This document shows positions 1-13,232 of a stretch of DNA of 64,000 nucleotides, piece by piece (positions within the stretch are counted from its first letter, which is position 1; each line of letters opens with the position of its first letter). Both the position numbers and the translations under genes were made by a program. The stretch is taken from assembly GCA_022315425.1 (NCBI GenBank), contig JAIUPT010000017.1, forward strand, positions 1-64,000, in the 5' to 3' direction. The notes beneath the pieces were generated by a model. It saw only the letters and a program-made list of their open reading frames with translations, was not told where the DNA came from and made no database searches. The stretch is from Pseudevernia furfuracea. Taxonomy: Eukaryota > Ascomycota > Lecanoromycetes > Lecanorales > Parmeliaceae.

Positions 1-146
1 GCAGCAGCCTGCTTATTGTTATACACAGATTTTTAATAATCCTAAATCGCGAAGATTTGTTTAAAAATAGAAACAGATATGAGTATCTTGTATTAAGTGG
101 ACTAATAGGAAACGACTCTATTGCATAACTATATGAGAAAAACATT

Positions 147-340
147 GTCATAGGCTAACAGTGGATGAAGGATAGAAAGCATGTAGATCTTTTGGTGGGA
201 TCCATGAGGTATAAGACCTCATGGATAAACAAAGAAATGCTACAAACATCGGTGTAGAAGCAAACTACGACATGCAGTCGACATCAGTCGACATGTATGG
301 AAGAACGCGCTAGAACATGTATGGAATGGCCTTGACACAG
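147..340 (+). repeat. Left copy of a noisy direct repeat (pairs with 12501-12790)
   Basis: Short landmarks occur here in the same order and strand as at 12501-12790: GTCATAGGCTAA (147-158), GGATCCATGAGGTA (198-211), then ACAAACATCGG with GTAGA, and ATGTATGGAA with GGCC. The text between landmarks differs by many insertions and deletions, as independent noisy reads of one template would. The offset is about 12.36 kb. Confidence 0.6.
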
Positions 341-1471
341 TCCGACACTCCCCCTGGGATAGCAAAGCCATACTTTTTTTTTCTTTTCTTTTTTGATGTT
401 GTTTTTGCTTTTTTTTTTTTATTCTTTTTTTTTTCTTAAGTCTCAGACTGGCATCGGTCTCATTGGGCCATTTCACCTGTCAGTTGCCCAAGTTCACTGA
501 GGTCCAGAAATCTTTTTTTTTTATTGGCAATACAAAGAAACACAAAAAATAAAAAACGACCCCACAAAACGCTTTAAAAAAACAATGGGGAGTTTTGTTT
601 TCTACCCCCCCCCCCCCCCCCCCCCCACCCCCCCCCCCCACCCGCCCCAAAAACCCTTTTTTTTTTTTCCATTTTTTTTTTTTTTATTTGTTGTTCTTTT
701 ATTTTCGCTCTTTTTTTTTTCACACCTTTTTTTCCCCTGTTTAGGCGGGGGGGGGGGGGGGGGGGGGGGGGGGAGGGCTGGGGGGTGGTGAAGGGTGGGG
801 GGGGGCGAGGGGGCCAATTTTTTTTTTTTTTTTTTTTATTCTTTTTTTTTTTTTAGGGGGTGGGGGGGGACCGGGGGGGGGCATTTTTTTATTGATGGGG
901 GGGAAAAAAATTTTTTTTCTTGTTTTTTAAAAAAATTTCAAAAAAAAACCCCAAAAGGGGGAATTTTTTTTCCGATGGGGGGAAAATTGGGGGGGGATTT
1001 GAAAAAAAAACAGTTGTTTACAACAAAACAAACCGGGGGAAAAAAAAAAATATTTTTTTTTTTTTTTTTTTTTCTCCCTTTTTGGAAGAAAAACCCCTGG
1101 GCCCCGGCTTTTTTTTTTTTTTTTTTTTTTTTTTATTTTTAATTTGTTTAGGAAAACAAAAGGCCCCCCTTTAAAACACAAGAAAAAAAAAAAAAAACAC
1201 CCTTTTTTGTTTTTTACTTTTTTTTTTTTTTTTTTCCTTTCGGATGTTAAAAAGAAAGCCGTTTTTTTTTTATTGTTGTTTTATTTGTCCACCAACTCAC
1301 GTGGGGGGGGGGGGCTTTTTTTTTTTAGTTAAAAAGCGGGGTGACCCGAACAAAAAAAACCCCTTTTTCTTTTCTGGAAGGAAAAGTGGGGTTTTGGGTT
1401 TGTTTTTACGCCCGGGGGTAAGGGGGTAGGGCCCAGAAGTGGCCCCCCAACAAAAAAATTCCCCAAAAAAA

Positions 1472-1513
<42 letters not shown>

Positions 1514-2155
1514 CGGGGGGGGGGGGGGCATTTCCGTTTTTTGGAGTGGGGGCGGGGTTTCACGGAATTTTTTTTTTTTTCTTTTTAGGGGGGACTACAG
1601 GGGGGAACAAGGGGGTGAGGAAGGAAGATAAAAAAATAGAAAAACAAAACAAAAAACCAAACAAAAAAAATTCTCCCAAAACCCCTTTTTCATTTTTTTG
1701 TTGTTTTGTGCTTTTGCTTGTTTTGTTGAGGCCAGGGAGTTGAGGGGGGGGGATGGAAGTTTTCGCCCCCCACCCCCCTTTTTTTTTTCACAATAATGTT
1801 TTGACCAAGTAAAAAAACAAATTTTTGTGTTTCCGCGGGTTGTCCCACCAATTATGATTTTTGTGGTGGTTCAGTTAGTTTTTTTTCCCCCCACCCGGGG
1901 GGGGCCCCCAAAGGGGGGGGGCCCAAAGAAAAGTGGGGCGCCCGTTTTTTGTGGCCTTTTCCGGCTGTTTTACACTCGGGGGGGAAAAAAAAAAAAATGG
2001 GGGGGGGGGGAATTTTTGTTCTAAACTTATCCGGATTTTGGGGGTGTTATCGTGGGGGGGTTCGGGTCACGGGGGGGGGAGGGGGGCGGGGGGGGACCCC
2101 CCCCTTCATTATGCCACAACAGGGGCTTTTTTGTCCCGGAGGGGAAAAGCTTTCC

Positions 2156-2186
<31 letters not shown>

Positions 2187-5100
2187 TTCGTGCCGGTGGG
2201 GTAACACCCCAGTTTGGTTTTTTTTTATGTTACATTTTTTTTTTTTTTTCAGCCAAAAAAAAAACTGCACACGGGAAAAACCCCCCCCAAAAAAAAATTT
2301 TACAAAAAAAAAATTTTTCTGCTTTTTTTTTGTTTTCCCCCTGTATGTTTTTTTTTTTTTTTGTTTTTGCAGTTTATGTTTTTTGTTTTTTGTGTTTCCG
2401 TCCGCGGAAACAAATGAAAAGGCTCCCCCGGGGGAACGGCGGGGAACAAAAAAATCGAAAAGGGGGGGGCCTTTTAATTTCTACCCCCGGGGGAAACGAT
2501 TTTGTCTTTTTTTTCAACCCCTCCCGGGGGTTTGTTTCTTTTTTTTTTTTTTTTTTTCCCAACAAAAAAAAAAAACCGGGGAGAGAAAAATAGGGAAGGG
2601 GTGTTTGAATTTTCCCGGAGGCAAAAATTATCGCACCCCCCCACCAGGGGCCTAATTCGCGAGCTTTGGGCTCAAAAAACTTTCTAAGGGGGGCCGTGTG
2701 GCCTCGGGGGGGAGGTATTCAAACAAAAAAAAAAAAGTGGGGGGGTTTTCCGTTTGAAAGTAAACATTTTTTTTTCTTGATGTTTTTCGGGGGGGGGACT
2801 TATGCTTTTTATCGCGGGGAAGGAGGGGGGGTTGTTCCCTCGGGGACCGCCCCCCACCCAACTTTTTTTTTGAAAATGGGGGAAAAAACACACAAAAAAG
2901 GGGGAAAGGGATTGTTTTTTTACTAAAAAAAAAAACGGCGTTCAAAACCATTATTTTTTTTTTTTTTGTTTTTTTTTTTTTTATTTTTTCCCCGCAATTT
3001 TTTTTATTTTACAACATTTTTAAAAAAAAGGGGCACATAAAAATTTTTTTTTTTTTTTTTTTTTTTTTTCCCCCCCAACCCATGCAATTTTTTTTTTTTT
3101 TTGACTTTTTTTTTGATTGTATTGATTTTTCTTTGTGCTTCAAGGAGGGGGGGCCCCCTGGGTTAGATTTTTTTTTTCTTTTTTTTTTTTTTAAACAGGT
3201 GGAACCTAATCCAAATTTGTTTTTTTTACAAAAAAAGTATACCCCCCACCACAGGTGTTAATTTTGGTGGGCTCTTTGGAAGGGAGGGGGGGGGGGGGGG
3301 GGGCGTGGGGGGGGGGGGGGGGGTGGGGGGAATCAAAAAAATGCCCCCCCCAAAAAGATTTGGTTTCGGGGGGGGGGGGAAAAAAATTTGGCGGGTATTT
3401 TTTGGGGGGGTTTAAGGGGAGCCCCATTCTTCTGTTTGTTTAAGCGGCTTTTTTTTTATAAGAAGATTTTTTCAAAGAAAACAAGTGCCCATTTAAAACA
3501 AACAAAGGAAAAACGCTAAAAAGGGGTAAGACAAAAAAAACAAAATTGAAAAACAAAAAAAAGGGGTGTTTTTTTTTTTCCGCAATTTTGTGTATACTTT
3601 TAAAAAGCACAACAAAAAAAAATAAAAACAATAACAAACATGGCAGGGGGGGGAAATTATTAGAAAGACCAAAAAAAATTTTCGGGTTTTAGAGGGAAAA
3701 AAATTTAAAAAATAAAAAAGGAAAAAACAAAAAAAACACACTTTTGTTGAATTTTCCAGGTAGGTCGGGGGGGAACCAGGAAAAACAAAACATTTTTTGG
3801 GGGATTTATCGGGATTTTTTTTATTAATTGGTTATGTTTTTTTGTTTTTTTGCCTCTTTCTTGTTTTGTTTTTTTTGAAAATTTTTTTAAAATTTTTTTT
3901 TTTTTTTCTTTTTTTAAAAAACAAAAAAAGCTTTTTTGGGGGAAAAAACTTTTTGAATTTATTTTTTTTTCTTTTTTATTTTTGGGGGGGAAAAAACAAA
4001 AAAAACTTTATTAAAAAAAGGTGGCGGGGGGGGGAAAAATTTCTTTTTTTTTCCGGTGGAGGGGAAGAGGCTTTTGAAAGGAAACAAAAAAAAAAACGGG
4101 CTTTTTTGGAAAGATTTTTTTTTTATGTTTTATTTTTTTTCCCTTTTTTGTTGTGGGATTATTTTACGGGGATTTTTTTTAAAAATAAATTTTTTTTTTT
4201 AAAAAAGGGGGGGTTTTTTTTTTGTTTTATTTTTTTTTAGGGGGGGGGGGGAAAAAAAAAAGGGGGGAGGGGCTTTTTTTTGTTTTTTAAAACAAAAAGG
4301 GGGGGGGGGGGGAATTTTTTGGACGGGGGAAACGGGTTGTTTTTAATTTGGGGCCCAATTTTTTTTTTTTCGGAAGGGGGGACACAAAAAACCCTTTTTT
4401 GGGAAAAAAAACGGGAACGGGGTTTTTTTTCCATTTTTTTTTTTCTTAAAAAAGCCTGTTGGAAAAAAAAAATTTTTTGTGGGAAAAAGACCGGAAGGGG
4501 AAAGGGGAGTTAGTTTTTTAAAAAAAGAGGGGGGAAGGGGGGGGATTTTTTTTGTTAAAAAATTTGTTGGGGGGGGGGACGAACCCCAGGCGGGATTTGG
4601 GGGGGGGGGAACAAAATAACCCAAAAAAATTAATTGATTAAAAAACAAAAAAAAAAAAACCGGGGGGGGAAAAAAAAAGGGAAAAAAAGGCTTTTATAAA
4701 AAAAAAGAAGGGAAAAGAGGGGGGGGGGGGGGGGGGGGGGGCAGGGGGGGGGGGGAAGGGAGGGGGAAGGGGGAAACCCGAGGGATTGGGGGAGTAAAGG
4801 GTTGTTCGTTTTTTTTGGGGCCGGGAAAAGGTTGGCTTTGTTTTTTTGGTGGGGCACCTCCCAGAACAGGCATTTTTTCGTTTTTGGGGGGGGGAAAAAG
4901 AAGATTAAAAACCTTTTCTTTTTCCCTTTAAAAACCTTTTTTTTTTTTTTTTTGGGGGCGGTGGTTCCCAAAATTTTTTTTTTTATTTGGGGGGGGCGGT
5001 TTCAATTGTTTTTGGGCGGGAAAAACCTTTGAAACCCCATTCGATTTTTTTTTTCGAAAAGGGAATCGTTCTTTTAGTTTTTGGGGTGGCAGGGGGCACC

Positions 5101-5424
5101 AACCACCGGGGGCGGTTTTGGGAAAAAAAAAAAACAAAAAAAAAAAACCATTTGAAAAAAAAAAAAAAAAAAAAAAAAAAAACCCCCCAATCTTTTAGGG
5201 AAGGGGGTAAGGGGGGGGGGGGGGAAAACAAACCGGAATTCATTCTTTTTTTATTTTCAGGGTTTGGGGGGGGGCCGTCCAACAAAAAAATTCCAGGAAA
5301 GGGGGGCTTTTTTTTTTTACCACGTACCTTTTTTTTTTTTCCCGTGGAAAGCGCACCCACATTGGGGCGGGTGGGGGTCCAAGGGGGAAAAAGGGGGTGG
5401 GGGGGTTGGGGGGGGGGGGGGGGT

Positions 5425-5466
<42 letters not shown>

Positions 5467-7729
5467 AAAATGGGGGGGGGGCGGGGGGGAGGGGGGGGAA
5501 CTTTACAAAAAAACTTGGAACAATAAGGGCGGGCAAGCCCAACGGGCTGTTTGGGGGGGGGAGGGGGGGGGGGGGATACACGGGGGGTTGTCAACGAAAA
5601 TCAAATGAAAACGGGGGGGGGTGGGGGGGGGGGGGGGGACTGTTTGGGGGGGGGGGGGGGTCCCCCCCCCCCCCCCCGATTAAAAAATTTTTTTTTACCC
5701 CGCAAAATAAACACAAAACCCAAAAAACAACAAAAAAAAAAAAAAGAAAAAAAAAAAACTTCCGGCAGGGTATACAGCGGGCTTGAAAATTTTTTTCCGA
5801 GTGTTTTTTTTCATTTTTTCATTTTTTTTTTTTTCTTTTTTGTTTCTCTTTTTTTTTCACACAAATTTTTTTTTTTTAAAAAAAAAAAAAAAAGCTTTTA
5901 TTTGGGGTTGTGACCTTTTTTTTTTTCCAAGAAAAAAAGACCTGGGGAGGATTTTTTTTTTTTTGGGTGGGAGGGGGGGGTGGGGTTTGGGGGAATGGAC
6001 GCGAAGTGGGGGGTTGGGGGTGATGGGGGGGGGGTGGGGGGGGGAACCTTGATTTTTCTTGATTGATGTGCAATTCGCTCAGAGCTTGTGGATTGCTCCC
6101 CCCATTCAGCGTGTGGAACACTGGTTCCATGACTCTCGCTGCTAGACCTTAGCGAATAGTTCTCTCGGATCGCCCGGCTTCCAATCAGCTAATCCGTGTT
6201 CCACACAAGTTGAGGTCTGGGGTTTGCGGACACTCCCCCATAAATGATGCCGCGATTTGCCGCCTTCCGTACGGCCACGGTGAGCCGACGAACCGATTTT
6301 GAGGCCTCCACGGATCGCTGTGTTTGGTTGACGTTGAATATACTGAGTTTGCATACTAGCATAGGCGTTATGTTTCGGAGGCGCGTCTTTGGTCATGAAT
6401 ACATGAGCGGCCAAACCTGACTTGTTAGGCTGTGAGGTTGGGCGTCAGCTGGATCAGCATTTTTTTTTTTTGGTACTCCTTTTGTAGGCTCAAGAGGGGA
6501 GTATATTGAGTTGCCTCCTATTGGTGGTACTTTGTTGAAATTTGCGTCAGCCATTTGATGGGCTTTTTAGACATTCTCAACATGGTCCTGATGGCTGATT
6601 TGATCGTTCGCTCCGAGCACGGTTTCCGTCCATCCTCATGTCCCAGGTATAGGTTGCTTATTGGGCCTAGATCCGTGGTATTGAATCTTCGTTACAAGTT
6701 CCTTTTTGACCCAGTCAACAATGGAACGCAAGTCCATGATCTGAATGTCATTCAACATTAGGACAGCACGAAGACTATCCCTTGATCATCTTGTACAGAA
6801 AGAGGAAAGGTCGAATGTGAGGATCGAACGAAATGTAGTTTTAAGGCCGATAAGCAAGAACTCAGAAAGGAAGAGTCTCGTATCACTCAAGGAGGGACTG
6901 CTTTTGAGGTCATTACAGGGCCTTCAGTAAGCAAGCACGACCTTGCCAGGGATCCTCCACAAAGCCAGTGGGCTGTTCCACTGTAGATTCTTTCTTTGAC
7001 ACGGCATTAATAGGAAAGCTAGTCACATGTCAACTATGTGTCACTTCCAAGTCGTACGTTGGGCTGTCTGATTTGTATTGTAGTGCTTAGAAGGATGTTG
7101 AAGGTCGTTGACTTGATCACCCAGAATAGGTTAGGTTGTAGTCGATTCCTTCTCGTATGAAGAAATCCTTTGACTACCCAGCGAGCCTTAAACCTGAGCG
7201 GACCTTGCCGTAAACTACGAGCGTTCTTATTGAATGTACCAGCTGGCCTATGAGTACCGAGCGTGTTGTTTGGATGGTGGAAAAACAATAGTTTCCCAGA
7301 ACTGATTTCTCTTCAGCGAATTACAATTCGGCCTTGCATTGCTTCCAGCCATTTGTTCTAACAGACGGGGCCAATTGAAAGATCCACCGGGAGGGAGACG
7401 GAGAGCGAATAAGCAACTAAAGGAGGTGACCTCTACCAACTCCACCACATGTGGGCACGGTGGACAACACTGCGCAGAAAAATCTTCCGGTGTGGAGCTT
7501 TTGGTAGTCTGTCCGATATTTAGTATTGTGGGCCCAGTCTTTTGTGAGCGGTTGAAAGTTTTTTGTTGATTGTTTATTTTTTTACCCCACCGCAGGGGGG
7601 AAGCCACTTAACTTTGGTCTTTTTTTTAGTTGTAAACTTTTTAAATAAAAAGTGCGATTTTCTTGTTTTCTACGCCAAAAGAGCGGGAACCCGTGCTGGG
7701 GGCCCCCGCCAAGTGTGGGAGGTTGTGTG

Positions 7730-7760
<31 letters not shown>

Positions 7761-10700
7761 GGGTGGGGGGAACCTTTTTGTTCAGGGGGGGTGGGTGGGG
7801 GGAACGTGCAATCGAAAAAAAAGTGTGGGGGGGGGGGTGGGGGGGGGGCGGGGGGGGGGGGGGGGGGGGGGGGTGGGGGGGGGGGGGCGGGGGGTGGGGG
7901 ACCGGGGTGTGGGGGGGGGGGGGGGGGGTGGTGGAGTATTTTTATGTAGTCAAAGGGGGGTTTTTCCACAAAAAAAGGCAAAAAAAGGGTTGCAAAAAGG
8001 GGGGTTTTTTAGCCCGGTTTTTCTGACACGTTGTTGTTACCTTTTTTTTTTTTTCTTTTACATTTTTGTTTTTTGTTTCGCCCACTGGGGGAAAATTTTT
8101 TTTTCCATTTACGGGGAATTTTTTTCATTTTTAAGGGGGGGGGGGTCTTTTTTTTTTTTCCTTTTTTTTTTTTTTTTTTTTTTTCCCTTTCAAATTTGGG
8201 GTGCCTCCAGCAGGGTTGCTGATTTTATCATGTTTCAGTTGGTAGTGGTCAATGATCCTTCCGGGGGTGCGTTGTACACAGCAATCCTTCCCTTCCTTTG
8301 ATCAGAGATTGCTTCTATAAAAACCTGGAGTAGGCTTATTTCTTTTCAATACCGTCTTCGAACATAGGGGATATTTAAGATTTCTCTTCCATGGACCCCA
8401 GTGGTATAATGTGCCCCTCGTGACTCCATTTTTTTTTTTTTGTCCTCATTCCTCCCTTGTGTCCGACTCTTTACGTCGTTCCTCCATTGTCTCACAATGA
8501 GGAACACACCGTCTATTAAGGCTGTTGGTTTTGTCTGTAACAGGACTCAAGTTGCCCCCAAATTGGATCGTCACGTTCGCCGAAGCAATTTGTAGGTGGT
8601 TTTCGACCTGCGGCCGATTCCCACATGCTACGAGTTATTGGCCAGTTCGGTGTCCCCATAGCCTAAATAGAAAGGGACACACCTTGAATCTCTGAGTTTA
8701 TTTTTTTTTGGTTTTCTGAATTTCGTGCCTACCCGTTGTGCATTAGCCTCATCTGTAATCGTGTTGACGGAGCACACCAGGCCACCACAAAATAAAGAAG
8801 AAAACGAGGCATGCGCCGGCGAGAAATTGAAAAAAAAGAGAGGTTTGGCCTTTGACTTTGCTACTTAGTAGACAGCATGGGATTGTAAGAGAGAAGTGTC
8901 TTGATACAGTGCCTGATGCTAAAGTGGGAGCTATACTGTTTTTACATATATGGCTTTAGCCCGGTCTCGCGGAAGGGGGGCGGTGGGCTCAGGCCCACAG
9001 CGACCAGCTGTTCAGGCGGAAAGAGTCCCGTGCTGTGCAAGCGTTTTCCGAGCACGGGACCTTTAGTGCGAGCAGTATGCCAAAATTGGTTACGACGCAT
9101 CCAGCCCAGTTTTGCTCTGGACAGTCTGAGCATAGGTCAGACCTCCTGGCTTGCAGTCCACATGGAACTTACAGCCAGTCCCTTGGCGATCCTGGGGTGG
9201 CGTGAGTCATACCCTCACCATTATATTTGATCCGATTAATAATGCGGGATTAAGGTGATGGTGAACTGAGTACCTGTCGGACGTGTACTTCACGAAGTTT
9301 ACTGTAGTACCGAGAAATTGGGGGGGGGGGGGGTGAGTGGACTCTCACGATCCATTTGTCTGTCAGAAAGTTCCCACCCCCCTTAGCGTTTTTGTAAAGG
9401 GGGGTGCACTAACACGGCCGGGGGTTAGGGCGGCGGGGCCGGGGGGGGGGGTGGAATATAAATGGGGGAAAAACAGCATGGGGCGACAACCAATAAACCA
9501 AAGTGTCGAACTCATTAGGTCGGAGGTCAGACTGTTGAGGCGTATCGTTGAGGGGGGCCTCCAAGGAATGGGGCATGGGAAGAGGCGTTGGTGCGGTGGC
9601 TGGCGGGCCGGGGGGAGGGGGGGGGAAAAAAAGGGGGGGGGGGGTGAAGAAGGCTGGCAGGTAAAGATGGAATTCGGTATATGAAATGGGCCGATTGCAC
9701 GTGGACTGAACAAAAGTGGGGGGGGGGGAGTGCTAATGTTTACTATGACGTATTATGCTCTCTGAGGGGGCTAGCAAGAGGGAGAGAGGCGAACAGGCTC
9801 ACAGAAGGCTCGCTTATTGATTGAGAATTCCCACGACTTACCATTACTGAGGTAAAATCATTGCGTGAGAAGGTGTTGGGGGTGACAGGGGAGACGCGTG
9901 TGTTGGGCGGGTGTGGGAGGTAATGTAAAGGGAGGGAAAACGGCGCAGAGACAGTACATGGAGATAGGCGCAGAATATTGGGTGGGGGATGAGGGGATTA
10001 TGGTGGGATCTGTGGGGACGTGTTATACTGCGTTCTTCATTTGTTCCACAGTTGCCTCGCCCACCATCCTTAGCCTCACATTACCTTCAGCCATCGCTGG
10101 GGGGGGGGGGGGGGGAGGCGAAGAGTTTAGACAGTGGAGAGTAGGATGAGGGGGGTGGGTGGGGGGGGGGGAAACTTTTTTTTTGGAAAAGTGCACCTCC
10201 ATAATGATGTTCATCATCGTCGTCAGTCGACGGTCGGAGACGTGTCTTTAGGCAATGCACCGAAACGGATGAGGATCCAATGTGGGGGGGGCGAGACCAG
10301 GGGGTACCAAGAGACAAGCAAATGGGGGGACCTTTTTAAAAACAAAAGAGGCATTCATCTGTACTGGAAGCAAGAAATGGAGAAGTCGTTGGAAATGCAA
10401 AAAAGCAGGAGGAAATATATATCGATAGTGTTTGGCCGATGGCGGGTCAACTTGGTGTTAGTCAGTTTGTGTGTTGTCACTTTAGCTATTTTTTAATGAA
10501 TGGTTCCCATGTGTGTTGCCCTACGAGTGGGCGAATGATATCACTCCGTCCCCCCCCCCAGGCGAGCAGGCCTCTCCACCTCAAATTTGATAGTTCTTGT
10601 CCCCAATTTAGTTTTTTGGTTTTGTTGTCGATCTTATTCTCTTTGTTTTTAAACAGGCCTATTTGGAGTATGTAGTGTATAATGCATTTTTTTTCTAATG

Positions 10701-12500
10701 CGATTCTTTTCTTTTTTTTTGTATTTGTTACGGACGTTACAAAGTATTGACATGTCCAGGTTCACAAGAAGGTCACCGGGTTGCCCCCCCGGCTAGCTGG
10801 ACATTGTGTATAGACAACAGCTATGTGGCCTTTTCGGGGTGCCCTGTGGAGTCTTTCTTGGTCCACCTTTTGGTGTTCGACTTCTTCTTCCTGTAAAGTC
10901 GGGTCCAGCCTGTCTTGTGTTTTGTCACGCCAGGCCCTGCTTTTGGTTTGGGAGCACTTTTCTAGGGTGGGGGCCATCCCAAGCCGAGGTATCGAAAAGT
11001 CTACCTCCATGTGGAACCAGTTTGCATGAGTCACAATTGGTCCTCTCTTGCTTCGACTTTTCCTTGAAGACTGGCTTGAATTGGCGAAGTTTTTTTTTTT
11101 CGTTTTTGTGTTCGTTCCTTTTTTTCCCGTGATTTTTTGCTGTGTGGTGGCCGAATGGTTGCCTTTCCAGCGGCCTTTAAGGCCTTGGAATTGGATTTTT
11201 GGGGTCAGGGATGAACGGGAAAACCTTCTGCTCCGCCGTGGTCCACTGTCCAGGAAAACCCTCTCGCACATGTCTTCATTAAGGTCATTGGTTCTTGGCA
11301 CACTGTGCGGCTTCCAGTTGCCGTCTTTGTCACTGGCGACGTGATAGACGATTTCTGTGTGGACAGAGAACGAGTAACAGAAGGATGATAGGAAGATTTT
11401 TTTTTTTTTTTTTCTGTTTTTTTTTTTATTTTTTTTCCCCGATTGGTCCAGGGTGCGTTTAAAAGAATGTATCAGGTAAATTTTTTTCGTACGAAAACTC
11501 CATTGGTGAATACTGGCGAATCCTAGCTCCATGAGCGATTGTTACTTTGTGCAAATTCTCCTCTTAATGACTTTTTTTCGTATGTCCACCCAAGAGGGTC
11601 ATGGGAATAGAACCTAAGCCAGTTGTACAGGGTCGTACGAACTACATCGGTAGCCAGGGGTATAAGGACCTCCCTTGAGGTAAAATAATCCTTTTTGGTA
11701 TGATATGATATTGGTACTTAAAACCTAGGAGGACCCGCGCCTCCTAAACTTTGAACCTCATCTGATCGACAGCTGACACAGCTCAGTCGTTTTCACCTAT
11801 GGGCGGGGAGGTCCTCCTTGGTCGTTCGAGCTGGAAGAAAACAGAAAATTGCTAGTCAAGGTAATGTACTTACATGACTGTCTATCAAATAGAAAGATCC
11901 TTATTCGCGTAAAGTGCCTGTCTGGTGGCTTGTCCAGTTTTTTTTGAACAGGTACCGGTCGCTCCCGATGTTCCGATTTTTTGTATGGTGAACACACCAT
12001 GCGCTTCTTTTGGAGCCAGTTTCATCAAAAATAAAAAAAAAAAGCCAAAGAATGAAAAGACCAGTACATTTTTGTATACATGTTAAAAAGTTCTCCAATT
12101 ATTGAGAGATTTGGCCTACCAATCCGAGCATGGGGTAGATGGTGAAAGTATTGTAGTTATTTACGGCTTGCCTTTGCAAATGCAGAAGAACCTGTTTTAT
12201 TTTAGAGAAGATTCTTTTCGGTGTAAACTAATTACAAAGTTAAAGATATCCATACTTGGATTGAACAATGCCTCCGTGACCGTTTTAGGGCCCGTTTGGT
12301 CGTCAGTCAGTGCAACCAAAGTGTCCTGTTGTGCGATTTCGTCCAGACATCGTCAGACCAGCGCGGTACCGATGGGTGGGGTTCTGCGTTTGGTATTGGT
12401 GTTATTGCTGTGAAAAGAGTCAGCCTCTGGATGTCTATCTCTAGGCAGCAAGATTCAAATCGTATCTTCCTATGTCAACCGGGCGGCTCATATAACGCCT

Positions 12501-12790
12501 GTCATAGGCTAAGTGGTAAAAACAACATGCCAGGAGGGTACGAAAGCATTGTAGACTACTGTTCATTGGGTGGAGGATCCATGAGGTAATAAGACCTGTA
12601 TATCGGATAGACAACAGAAACCCATGATCCCTCAGGGCGGAAACACAAACATCGGAGTAGACAGAGGGAAACTATACCAGACATTGCAACAGTCGACAGG
12701 TGCAGTTCGGACATGTTGGAAGGAAGGAAGAACGCAAAAAAAAATAGAGGACAATGTATGGAAGGGCCTAGACACGGTTACGACAAAAAC
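12501..12790 (+). repeat. Right copy of the noisy direct repeat (pairs with 147-340)
   Basis: It carries the same ordered landmarks as 147-340: GTCATAGGCTAA at 12501-12512 and GGATCCATGAGGTA at 12575-12588, then the shared hexamer-scale pieces. Divergence is mainly in length, not base substitutions, which suggests read error more than evolution. Confidence 0.6.
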
Positions 12791-13118
12791 ATGGGGCAGT
12801 GAATAGAGGGAAGCACAGAAATAGAAAGAGTATAGTAAGATTTAAGGGGAGCTAGACAACGGTCGCCCGACTGAGCGTCGACGCCTACCACCAATAAGGC
12901 ACGCTCTTAGTGCACTGCCGACGCGCCACAGCCATATCTTGCCCCGCCCTCCTTTGAGCCTCCTGAACTCTCGCCTGGCTCACTCCCCCCCCCCCCCCCC
13001 GCAGCAGATGATAGGGCTTTTTTGTTGTTTCGCTGTGCATATAGCTTATTTTTGTATTAATCTTTTGAATTCCATCACTCTACTCTTTATTCCACACGTT
13101 TGTGCATTTCAATGCAAA

Positions 13119-13232
13119 CCCTAACCCTAACCCTAACCCTAACCCTAACCCTAACCCTAACCCTAACCCTAACCCTAACCCTAACCCTAACCCTAACCCT
13201 AACCCTAACCCTAACCCTAACCCTAACCCTAA
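13119..13232 (+). repeat. Telomere repeat array, 19 perfect CCCTAA units
   Basis: There are exactly 114 bases of CCCTAA (TTAGGG on the minus strand), the canonical telomere repeat of filamentous fungi. The C-rich strand reads 5' to 3' rightward, which is the orientation of a left chromosome end, so the chromosome lies to the right and everything to the left is outside the cap. The array is short and perfect. It joins sequence with no telomere character at 13118 and a decayed, G-free sequence at 13233. Confidence 0.96.

Larger units (their letters stand above)
1..12990. other. Extra-telomeric, homopolymer-laden sequence (probable artefact)
   Basis: This block lies to the left of a CCCTAA array that should be the outer end of the chromosome. 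It alternates long runs of G, C, A and T, worst at 580-6050 and 7730-8200, with noisy mixed-base stretches at 6060-7570 and 8200-12990. No open frame in it has a recognisable domain; the translations are poly-Gly, poly-Pro, poly-Phe and poly-Lys. Its two ends resemble each other in direct orientation. The sequence fits low-quality long-read consensus attached beyond a telomere. A real extra-telomeric insert cannot be excluded from sequence alone, but nothing in it supports a gene. Confidence 0.75.

Noticed and set aside
240..6130. Many open frames on both strands with poly-Gly, poly-Pro, poly-Phe or poly-Lys
   Set aside because: They are translations of homopolymer runs in a probable artefact and have no domains.
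10762..11532. 256-codon minus-strand frame
   Set aside because: It lies in the noisy extra-telomeric block, includes homopolymer-coded Lys runs and shows no family motif.
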